Notes under the pieces: model-generated
The model's input: only the letters and a program-made list of their open reading frames with translations
Told to the model about the DNA's origin: nothing
The model's database searches: none
NCBI GenBank assembly: GCA_904420235.1
Contig: CAJFUS010000180.1
Location: 1 to 20,415 of the forward strand
Reading direction: 5' to 3'
DNA length: 20,415 bases
From: Candidatus Neoanaerotignum tabaqchaliae
GTDB lineage: Bacteria; Bacillota; Clostridia; Lachnospirales; Anaerotignaceae
Position numbers and translations under genes: made by a program
Part shown: one piece after another, positions 14,621 to 20,415 of the stretch
Layout of the letters: the number at the start of each line of letters is the position of its first letter
Position numbering within the stretch: the first letter of the stretch is position 1

Positions 14621-15451
14621 TCAGCCTTTTCTTGAATGGATGATGTATTTATTGGAAGCCTTGTGTTTCTTTCTTGTTTTATAGCCCATAGCCGGCTTGC
14701 CCCAAGGTGTCATAGGTGACGGACGTCCAATAGGAGCCCTTCCCTCGCCGCCTCCGTGAGGATGGTCATTAGGGTTCATTACGGAACCTCTTACAGTAGG
14801 TCTAATTCCCATGTGGCGTTTTCTTCCGGCTTTTCCTATTGTAACAAGTTCATTGTCAAGGTTTCCAATCTGACCTATTGTGGCTCTGCAATCGATAGGA
14901 AGAAGTCTCATTTCTCCTGAAGGAAGCTTAACTGTGGCATATTTTCCTTCTTTAGCCATAAGCTGAGCTACGTTTCCGGCAGCACGAACAAGCTGTCCGC
15001 CTTTTCCAGGTATCATTTCAATATTGTGAATGTTGGAACCAACAGGTATGCTTCTCATAGGAAGTGAATTACCCAAACGAACCTCAGCGTTTTCGCCGTT
15101 CATAACTGTGTCTCCAACCTTAAGTCCAAGAGGGGCTAAAATATAGCTCTTTACGCCGTCTGCGTAAACAATAAGGGCTATATTAGCTGTTCTGTTAGGG
15201 TCATACTCAATGGCCTTAACAGTGGCAGGTATATTGTCTTTATTTCTTTTAAAGTCTACAAGTCTGTATTTTATTTTGGCTCCGCCGCCTTTGTGGCGAA
15301 CAGTAATTTTACCTTGATTATTTCTTCCTGAATTTTTCTTAATATGAACAACTAAGGATTTTTCAGGAGTTGATTTTGTTATTTCCTCAAATGTGGACAC
15401 TGTCATGTGCCTTCTGGAAGGTGTATAAGGCTTATATCTTTTGATGCCCAT
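14621..15451 (-). CDS. rplB: 50S ribosomal protein L2
   Basis: One of the oldest ribosomal proteins. It is needed for subunit association and lies near the peptidyl transferase centre. From the ATG at 15451 it has 276 residues, the standard length. It begins MGIKRYKPYTPSRRHMTVS. The RNA-binding SH3-like and OB domains include NKDNIPATVKAIEYDPNRTA, and the signature GSVMNPNDHPHGGGEGRAPI is intact, including the conserved histidine. A GAAAGGAG site supports this start; an upstream in-frame start at 15490 would add 13 unlikely residues. Confidence 0.98.
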   Translation of the reverse strand: MGIKRYKPYTPSRRHMTVSTFEEITKSTPEKSLVVHIKKNSGRNNQGKITVRHKGGGAKIKYRLVDFKRNKDNIPATVKAIEYDPNRTANIALIVYADGVKSYILAPLGLKVGDTVMNGENAEVRLGNSLPMRSIPVGSNIHNIEMIPGKGGQLVRAAGNVAQLMAKEGKYATVKLPSGEMRLLPIDCRATIGQIGNLDNELVTIGKAGRKRHMGIRPTVRGSVMNPNDHPHGGGEGRAPIGRPSPMTPWGKPAMGYKTRKKHKASNKYIIHSRKG

Positions 15452-15507
15452 TATTTCCACTCCTTTCAATACGTTACAAACATTTATCAATAACGGAGTA
15501 CATTAAA

Positions 15508-15807
15508 TTACATACCCTGGAAAATTTCAATGTCCTTGCTTTCAGCTGTAAGCTGAACAACAGCTTTTTTCTTTTTAGCTGTTTTTCCGTAAATCATGCC
15601 TCTTCTTTTTGTTTTGCCGTCATAGTTCATTGTGTTAACCGAGGCAACCTTAGCTCCCTCAAACATTTTCTCAACGGCCTCTTTAATCTGAACCTTTGTG
15701 GCATCTGGGTGAACAAGGAATGTGTATTTTTTGCTGTCAATGCCAGACATACTTGCCTCTGTAATAACTGGTTTAAGTATAACATCATAATATCTTAAGT
15801 CTGCCAT
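15508..15807 (-). CDS. rplW: 50S ribosomal protein L23
   Basis: Exit-tunnel protein and main docking site for trigger factor and SRP. It has 99 residues, typical of the family. It begins MADLRYYDVILKPVITEASM and includes YTFLVHPDATKVQIKEAVEK, VNTMNYDGKTKRRGM and a lysine-rich loop, YGKTAKKKKAVVQL. The ATG shares one base with the rplD stop (TAATG), so translation is probably coupled to L4. Confidence 0.98.
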   Translation of the reverse strand: MADLRYYDVILKPVITEASMSGIDSKKYTFLVHPDATKVQIKEAVEKMFEGAKVASVNTMNYDGKTKRRGMIYGKTAKKKKAVVQLTAESKDIEIFQGM

Positions 15808-16427
15808 TATGCGTACACCTCCTCAATTTTTGCAACAGCTTCTTTCGTTAAAACAAGAGTGTTGTATTTAAGAATATCATAAACATTTATTGTGTTAACA
15901 GCAGAAGTCTTAACATCAGGAATGTTTCTTGCTGAAAGAATTACGTTTGTGTTGCTTCCGTCCATAACGACAAGTGCCTTTCCTGCGTTAATGTTAGCAA
16001 GAACCTTAGCCATCTCTTTTGTTTTAACCTCTGGCATTGTAAGCTCATCTAAAACAATTATCTTTTCCTCAGCGGCCTTTGTTGTAAGGGCTGATTTAAG
16101 TGCGAGCCTCTTAAATTTCTTATTAAGTTTAAATGAATAATCCCTTGGCTTTGGAGCAAATACAACGCCGCCGCCTGTCCACTGTGGTGAACGTGTGGAA
16201 CCCTGTCTTGCGTGGCCTGTTCCTTTCTGTCTCCAAGGTTTCTTTCCGCCGCCGCTTACCTCGGCGCGTGTTTTGGCGCTTTGTGTGCCCTGCCTCTTGT
16301 TGGCAAGATACTGAACAACCGCCATGTGCATTGCGTGCTCGCTTACATCTATACCAAAAATATCGTCGTTAAGGTCGATTGTTCCAACCTCAGCTCCGCT
16401 CATGTTGTATACTTTAACGTTTGCCAT
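15807..16427 (-). CDS. rplD: 50S ribosomal protein L4
   Basis: Tunnel-lining protein that starts 50S assembly. From the ATG at 16427 it has 206 residues. It begins MANVKVYNMSGAEVGTIDLN. Its basic extended loop (KTRAEVSGGGKKPWRQKGTG, HARQGSTRSPQWTGGGVVFA) spans about 45-85. In E. coli, L4 represses the S10 operon through the rpsJ leader by affecting both transcription and translation; that makes L4 a natural candidate ligand for the structured leader upstream of rpsJ here, which is inference. AAGGAGG lies eight bases upstream. An earlier TTG at 16433 was set aside. Confidence 0.98.
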   Translation of the reverse strand: MANVKVYNMSGAEVGTIDLNDDIFGIDVSEHAMHMAVVQYLANKRQGTQSAKTRAEVSGGGKKPWRQKGTGHARQGSTRSPQWTGGGVVFAPKPRDYSFKLNKKFKRLALKSALTTKAAEEKIIVLDELTMPEVKTKEMAKVLANINAGKALVVMDGSNTNVILSARNIPDVKTSAVNTINVYDILKYNTLVLTKEAVAKIEEVYA

Positions 16428-16455
16428 GTTCAAATCCTCCTTTCGTAAAGTATAA

Positions 16456-17085
16456 TCAAGCTTTTACGCTTTCTTTAATTACGAGAACCGAACCTTTAGG
16501 CCCTGGAACGGCGCCTTTAATAAGGATAAGGTTCTTCTCGGCGTCAGCGCTTACAACCTCAAGATTCTGAACTGTTACGTTAACTGAACCCATGTGACCA
16601 GCCATGTTTTTGTTCTTTTTAACCTTGCCTGGTGTTGTGGCAGCACTCATTGAACCAACTACTCTGTGTGATTTTGAACCGTGAGTAACAGGTCCTCTGT
16701 GCTGACCATGCCTTTTAATAGCGCCCTGATAACCTTTACCTTTTGAAACACCGCTTACATCAACTTTATCTCCTGAAGCGAATATGTCCGCTTTAATTTC
16801 CGCACCAAGCTCATAGCTTTCTGCGTCCTCAAGCCTAAACTCTTTTAAATATTTTTTAGCGCTAACTCCGGCCTTGTCAAAGTGACCTTTCTCCGGTTTT
16901 GTTACGCTGTTGGCCTTTGCGTCTATAAAACCAACCTGAATTGCTGAATAACCGTCATTTTCAACTGTTTTTTTCTGAACCACAGCGCAAGGGCCGGCTT
17001 CAAGAACAGTAACAGGAATAAGATTGCCTGTTTCACTGAAAACCTGAGTCATTCCGATTTTCTTAGCCATAATAGCTTTTTTCAT
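16456..17085 (-). CDS. rplC: 50S ribosomal protein L3
   Basis: An early-assembly protein whose long loop approaches the peptidyl transferase centre. From the ATG at 17085 it has 209 residues. It begins MKKAIMAKKIGMTQVFSETG. The conserved loop includes VSKGKGYQGAIKRHGQHRGP and THGSKSHRVVGSMSAATTPG, followed by GKVKKNKNMAGHMG. AGGAGG lies eight bases upstream of this ATG. The in-frame GTG at 17094 lies inside that site and is not a start. The gap to rpsJ is about 110 nt, longer than most in this operon, with only a weak CCCT/AGGG hairpin in it. Confidence 0.98.
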   Translation of the reverse strand: MKKAIMAKKIGMTQVFSETGNLIPVTVLEAGPCAVVQKKTVENDGYSAIQVGFIDAKANSVTKPEKGHFDKAGVSAKKYLKEFRLEDAESYELGAEIKADIFASGDKVDVSGVSKGKGYQGAIKRHGQHRGPVTHGSKSHRVVGSMSAATTPGKVKKNKNMAGHMGSVNVTVQNLEVVSADAEKNLILIKGAVPGPKGSVLVIKESVKA

Positions 17086-17196
17086 TTCCCGCACCTCCTG
17101 TTTTTCTACAGCGGATTGCCCTTTTAAGGGTAATCATACTAGTTTAATATAAGTTCCGTATAACGTTTCCCCTATATTTAAACCGTTCTTGGATAA

Positions 17197-17508
17197 TTAC
17201 ATAATTTTCAAAGTGATATCAACTCCGGCAGGCAAATCAAGCCTTGAAAGAGCGTCTACCGTTTTAGGCGTAGCTGAGAGAATATCAATCAGTCTTTTGT
17301 GTGTTCTCATCTCAAACTGCTCTCTCGAGTCCTTATATTTGTGCACAGCCCTAAGGATAGTTATTACTTCCTTTTTAGTGGGAAGCGGAATAGGTCCGCT
17401 AATTTGGGCTCCTGTTTTCTTAGCAGTTTCAATTATCTGAACTGCGGACTGGTCGATCAGCTTGTGATCGTATGCTTTAAGACTGATTCTGATTTTCTGG
17501 TTTGCCAT
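17197..17508 (-). CDS. rpsJ: 30S ribosomal protein S10 (NusE)
   Basis: Small-subunit head protein that also acts as transcription factor NusE, pairing with NusB and linking ribosomes to NusG. It is 103 residues, the normal size. It begins MANQKIRISLKAYDHKLIDQ and contains GPIPLPTKKEVITILRAVHK, MRTHKRLIDILSATPKTVDA and the ending LPAGVDITLKIM. It is the first gene of the S10 operon, with AAGGAGGGG nine bases before the ATG. Expression is probably governed by the promoter and leader directly upstream. Confidence 0.98.
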   Translation of the reverse strand: MANQKIRISLKAYDHKLIDQSAVQIIETAKKTGAQISGPIPLPTKKEVITILRAVHKYKDSREQFEMRTHKRLIDILSATPKTVDALSRLDLPAGVDITLKIM

Positions 17509-17748
17509 AAAAAAAGTCCCCTCCTTTTCGTACTTTTACTTTCAGCACGACAAGTGGTGACTGCACACTTATCCGGATGCGCATTAAGCGCACAGAAACT
17601 TCACGCGTTCTTTTCAGAACGTTTCGGCTTCTTATTCCTAATATTCAGTACAGTGACCTTGTCGCCCGGTTTCATGAACTGGACATCGCTCCGCGGAAAA
17701 CCCGTGATACGCACGGCAACCTCCGTTTCATCGCTCTATGTCACAACA
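17509..17748 (-). promoter_or_regulatory. S10 operon 5' leader, probably a structured regulatory RNA
   Basis: About 240 nt separate the predicted transcription start (near 17748) from rpsJ. The leader is far more GC-rich than the AT-rich DNA just upstream. CGACAAG plus GTCACTGTAC-like bases (17648-17664) can pair with 17548-17566 through about 15 bp, with one mismatch and a 2-nt bulge. This encloses hairpins TGCGC/GCGCA (17578-17592) and GAAAC-GTTC/GAAC-GTTTC (centred at 17606-17621). A separate CCGTG/CACGG hairpin lies at 17702-17716. The fold is a multi-branch element. By analogy with E. coli it may be bound by L4, but no similarity to that leader was established. Confidence 0.6.
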
Positions 17749-17754
17749 GTGGTT

Positions 17755-17783
17755 ATTATACCCTATACAAAAAAATATTGCAA
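17755..17783 (-). promoter_or_regulatory. Sigma-A promoter of the S10 operon
   Basis: On the minus strand, -35 TTGCAA (17778-17783) and a perfect -10 TATAAT (17755-17760) are separated by exactly 17 nt. Upstream, around 17784-17815, are A-tracts (AAAAAATGAAAAAAACAC) resembling an UP element for the alpha C-terminal domain. This is what a strong, growth-rate-controlled ribosomal promoter should look like. Transcription should start near 17748. Confidence 0.87.
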
Positions 17784-17995
17784 GTGTTTTTTTCATTTTT
17801 TATGCCGTTTTTTCATAAAATACTAACCAATATTTTCAAATAATGTTAACTTTTTTTATACATAATATATCAAATATTAATTCTTAAGCTATAAAATTCA
17901 AATTTAGGCAGTGCTTTTTGCAAAAAAGTATAATAAAAAACTGTCAATATTTATTTGGATATTATATCCCTAACCCATAAATATAATCCTTGATA
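17784..17995 (-). other. AT-rich non-coding region between the NCS2 terminator and the S10 promoter
   Basis: Very AT-rich with no open reading frame of note. The part next to the promoter has A-tracts fitting an UP element. A lone TTGACA (minus strand, 17942-17947) has no -10 box at a usable distance. I see no further gene, repeat or RNA element here. Confidence 0.6.
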
Positions 17996-18028
17996 AACCA
18001 AAAAGCTCCAGCTGTTAAGCCGGAGCCC
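17996..18028 (-). terminator. Intrinsic terminator after the NCS2 permease gene
   Basis: On the minus strand GCTCCGGC pairs with GCTGGAGC across a TTAACA loop (eight pairs, one of them a wobble), directly followed by TTTTTGGTTT. It lies 7 nt past the permease stop codon and separates that gene from the S10 operon promoter. Confidence 0.88.
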
Positions 18029-18034
18029 CTAAAA

Positions 18035-19372
18035 TTAACCCAAAGCTAATTTTATAACAAAAAGTATTGCCACAACAATTATAACCGGATTGAGCTCTTT
18101 TGCTCTTCCACATAAAAGTTTAAGAAGCACATAAGAAAGTATTCCAAATACAAGTCCCGTTGATATGCTGTATCCAACAACCATCATTATAATAGTCATA
18201 AAAGCTGGGAAACCTTCTGTATAGTCTGAGAAATTGATTTTAACAACCTGCTCCATCATAAAAAGACCAACAACTATAAGCGCCGGAGCCGTTGCGAATG
18301 ACGGTATAGACATTATAATAGGAGAAAACAGCAAAGATACAAGGAAAAGTATTCCTACAATAAAAGATGTAAGTCCCGTTCTTCCGCCTTCCGCTACACC
18401 GGAGGCACTTTCAATAAATGTTGTAACAGTTGATGTTCCCAAAACGGCTCCGGCTGTGGTTCCTATGGCGTCGGCCAAAAGGGCTCCTTTTATCTTAGGC
18501 AGCTTTCCATCTTTATCAAGATAACCAGCTTTTGACGAAACACCCATAAGTGTTCCCAGTGTGTCAAATATATCAACAAACAAAAACGAAAACATTACTA
18601 TAAGGAAATCCATAGAAAATACATTTGAGAAATCCATTTTCATAAATCCCGGAGCTAAAGAAGGCGGTGCAGACACTATTCCGGTTGGTATTATAGAGTA
18701 TACTCCCGCTTCCGGATTAACAACATAAATTCCCGTAAGCTCGCATATAATTCCTATAACATATGTAATAAGTATTCCAAAAAACAATGCACCTTTAACT
18801 TTTTTAATAACAAGGACCATTGTTATAACAACACCTATAAGCGCCAAAAGCACGGATATATCCGTTACGTTTCCTAAAGTAACAAGTGTAGAGTCCTCGT
18901 TAACTATTATTTTGGCGTTCTGCATTCCTATAAAAGCTATATAAAGTCCTATGCCAACGCCCGTTGATGACTTTATGGCTTTTGGTATAGAGTTAAACAA
19001 CGCCTCACGCACATTAACAAGCGAAAGTATTATAAATATTATACCTTCAACAAATACCGCCGCCAAAGCCATTTGCCATGAATATCCCATCTGCAAAACA
19101 ACAGTGTAAGCAAAATAGGCATTAAGTCCCATGCCCGGCGCTAAAGCGAACGGATAGTTTGAAAACAGCGCCATACATATTGTTCCTATAGCCGCGCCTA
19201 TGGCAGTTGCCGAAAGAACAGCCCCCGAATCCATTCCGGCAACACTTAAAAGGCTTGGATTAACTATAAGTATATATGCCATAGTCATAAATGTGGTAAG
19301 TCCGGCGTATAACTCTGTTCTCGCGTTTGTTCCGTTTTCTTTAAGTTTAAATCGCCTCTCTAAAAACTCCAT
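18035..19372 (-). CDS. NCS2 family (AzgA/PbuG-type) purine permease
   Basis: Integral membrane transporter that takes up purine bases such as guanine, hypoxanthine or adenine, probably by proton symport. From the ATG at 19372 it has 445 residues and about 12-14 hydrophobic segments. Family landmarks are TFMTMAYILIVNPSLLSVAG, GMGLNAYFAYTVVL, the signature VDIFDTLGTLMGVSSKAGYL and SGVAEGGRTGLTSFIVG. AAAGGGG lies about seven bases upstream of this ATG; a longer in-frame start at 19417 lacks support. The exact substrate cannot be read from sequence. No purine riboswitch core is visible in the 77-nt spacer upstream. An intrinsic terminator follows. Confidence 0.93.
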   Translation of the reverse strand: MEFLERRFKLKENGTNARTELYAGLTTFMTMAYILIVNPSLLSVAGMDSGAVLSATAIGAAIGTICMALFSNYPFALAPGMGLNAYFAYTVVLQMGYSWQMALAAVFVEGIIFIILSLVNVREALFNSIPKAIKSSTGVGIGLYIAFIGMQNAKIIVNEDSTLVTLGNVTDISVLLALIGVVITMVLVIKKVKGALFFGILITYVIGIICELTGIYVVNPEAGVYSIIPTGIVSAPPSLAPGFMKMDFSNVFSMDFLIVMFSFLFVDIFDTLGTLMGVSSKAGYLDKDGKLPKIKGALLADAIGTTAGAVLGTSTVTTFIESASGVAEGGRTGLTSFIVGILFLVSLLFSPIIMSIPSFATAPALIVVGLFMMEQVVKINFSDYTEGFPAFMTIIMMVVGYSISTGLVFGILSYVLLKLLCGRAKELNPVIIVVAILFVIKLALG

Positions 19373-19449
19373 TGTTTTTACCCCTTTCAGAAAGTAATTT
19401 ATAATTTTTATGCTCAACGGCCATTGAATTTAATATTCCATACGGCCGA

Positions 19450-20415
19450 TTATTTTTTGCCGGATGGCGTAAGAGCGAACACAAACTCTGTTCCTCCTCC
19501 CTCTCTATCTTTAACCTCAACCCTTTCCCCATGGGCGTTTATAAACTCCTTAACTATTGAAAGCCCAAGCCCGACACCGGTTTTGTCAAGGCCTCTTGAT
19601 GTATCTGCCTTAAAGAACCTTTCAAAAACATGCTTCATCTCATCTTTTGTTATTCCCTTACCGTTATCTTTAACATGAACAAATACTTTTTTATTTTTTT
19701 CCTCAACCTCAACAATTATTTCTCCGCCGTTAAAAGAAAACTTTATGGCGTTGTCTATAAGATTTTGAAGAACTCTTTTAATTTTATTTGGGTCAGCGTT
19801 AACAATAGTAACCTCATCGGCAAAAATAGCGTTTACCTTAATGCTCTTTTGCTTAAATCTCGGCTCCATAACCTCTATGCTTTCACGAATAAGGTCGTTT
19901 ATGTCAAAATCACATTTTTCAATAACCATCTTTCCTGCTTGGGCGCTGCTTAAATCAACCAAATCATTAGCTAACTTGGAAAGCCTTCCCGTTTCTTCAA
20001 GAACTATTTTAAGGTAGTGATTTTGCTTTTCTTCCGGAATAGTGCCGTCAACTATGGCCTCTATAAAGCCTCTTATGCTTGTAAGCGGGCTTCTTAAATC
20101 GTGAGATATATTGGCTATAAACTCCTGTCTGTTCTTTTCCGTTTCCTCAAGACTTTCAGTCATAAGGTTAAAGGAGTCCGCAAGCTGACCTATCTCGTCA
20201 TTGCTGTTAACTTCAATTCGCTTGTCAAGTCTGCCGTCAGCTATAATTTTTGCGGCCTCGTTCATCTCAATAAGCGGCTGAGTCATTCTTTTTGTTGAGC
20301 CGTAAACAAGCACAAGACCTATTATTATAACAGGCACCATATATCCAAGCACAAGAAAAATAACATAATTCGTTGATGAACTAAGCAAATCCATTGGCTT
20401 GCACATAAAAACTCC
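19450..20415 (-). CDS. Sensor histidine kinase (partial, 5' end outside window)
   Basis: Membrane-bound sensor of a two-component system. The visible part, about 321 codons, starts mid-protein. Numbered from the in-frame Met at 20406: one membrane segment at about 14-36, a HAMP linker (about 37-88), the HisKA phospho-acceptor His102 in NISHDLRSPLTSIRGF, and the ATPase domain with N-box NLIDNAIKFS (215-224), G1 DNGKG (247-251), F-box FERFF (261-265) and G2 GVGLGLS (277-283). The frame stays open to the window edge as GVF before that Met, which fits the end of an extracellular sensing domain, so this Met is probably internal although a GGAG precedes it. A response regulator gene is expected further upstream. 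The signal is unknown. Confidence 0.93.
   Translation of the reverse strand, partial: GVFMCKPMDLLSSSTNYVIFLVLGYMVPVIIIGLVLVYGSTKRMTQPLIEMNEAAKIIADGRLDKRIEVNSNDEIGQLADSFNLMTESLEETEKNRQEFIANISHDLRSPLTSIRGFIEAIVDGTIPEEKQNHYLKIVLEETGRLSKLANDLVDLSSAQAGKMVIEKCDFDINDLIRESIEVMEPRFKQKSIKVNAIFADEVTIVNADPNKIKRVLQNLIDNAIKFSFNGGEIIVEVEEKNKKVFVHVKDNGKGITKDEMKHVFERFFKADTSRGLDKTGVGLGLSIVKEFINAHGERVEVKDREGGGTEFVFALTPSGKK

Noticed and set aside
17086..17094. Upstream GTG start for rplC, and equivalent early starts for rplF and rplV.
   Set aside because: These codons lie within or next to the AGGAGG ribosome binding site of the downstream ATG, so they cannot be the main start.
17942..17947. TTGACA on the minus strand as the -35 of a second S10 operon promoter.
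   Set aside because: No TATAAT-like hexamer lies 16-18 nt downstream; the TTGCAA/TATAAT pair closer to the gene is far better.
19373..19449. Purine riboswitch upstream of the NCS2 permease.
   Set aside because: The spacer is only 77 nt and I could not find the conserved purine-aptamer core or a terminator switch.
1..20415. A novel defence, mobile or biosynthetic system.
   Set aside because: Every sizeable open frame on the coding strand belongs to a known housekeeping family; no transposase, phage, toxin-antitoxin or CRISPR signal was seen. The unexplained material is confined to the spacers reported above.

Overview
The window carries the end of a two-gene region, then nearly the whole bacterial S10-spc-alpha ribosomal protein cluster, then the start of an ECF-transporter operon. 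All genes are on the minus strand, so transcription runs from high to low coordinates. The sequence points to a low-GC Firmicute of class Clostridia. The evidence is an AT-rich background with strong AGGAGG ribosome binding sites, rpsD (S4) inside the alpha block between rpsK and rpoA, a small KOW-domain gene between map and infA, an enlarged L17 (180 residues), and protein sequences that resemble Lachnospiraceae-type Clostridia. The family-level placement is inference from recalled protein similarity.

Layout in transcription order: (1) 20415-19450, the 3' part of a membrane sensor histidine kinase whose 5' end lies outside the window. (2) 19372-18035, an NCS2-type purine permease closed by an intrinsic terminator. 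(3) 17509-18034, the only long gene-free stretch. It holds that terminator, an AT-rich upstream region, a near-consensus sigma-A promoter and a roughly 240-nt structured leader for the S10 operon. (4) 17508-12281, rpsJ rplC rplD rplW rplB rpsS rplV rpsC rplP rpmC rpsQ. (5) 12255-6236, rplN rplX rplE rpsN rpsH rplF rplR rpsE rpmD rplO secY adk. (6) 6231-4818, map, the KOW gene, infA and rpmJ. (7) 4595-1462, rpsM rpsK rpsD rpoA rplQ, ended by a strong terminator. (8) 1291-1, ecfA1 and the 5' part of ecfA2, overlapping by 25 nt.

The cluster supplies ribosomal proteins for both subunits, initiation factor IF-1, the RNA polymerase alpha subunit, the SecY protein channel, adenylate kinase and methionine aminopeptidase. 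Together these couple ribosome assembly to transcription capacity, protein export and N-terminal processing. Coding content is ordinary for the phylum. The less ordinary signals are in the gaps: a multi-branched S10 leader; a rplQ leader with two mutually exclusive hairpins, one covering the Shine-Dalgarno site; a 222-nt structured gap before rpsM; and long stems without U-tracts between rpsD and rpoA and between secY and adk. These are candidate ribosomal-protein autoregulatory RNAs. No mobile element, CRISPR array, rRNA or tRNA was seen.
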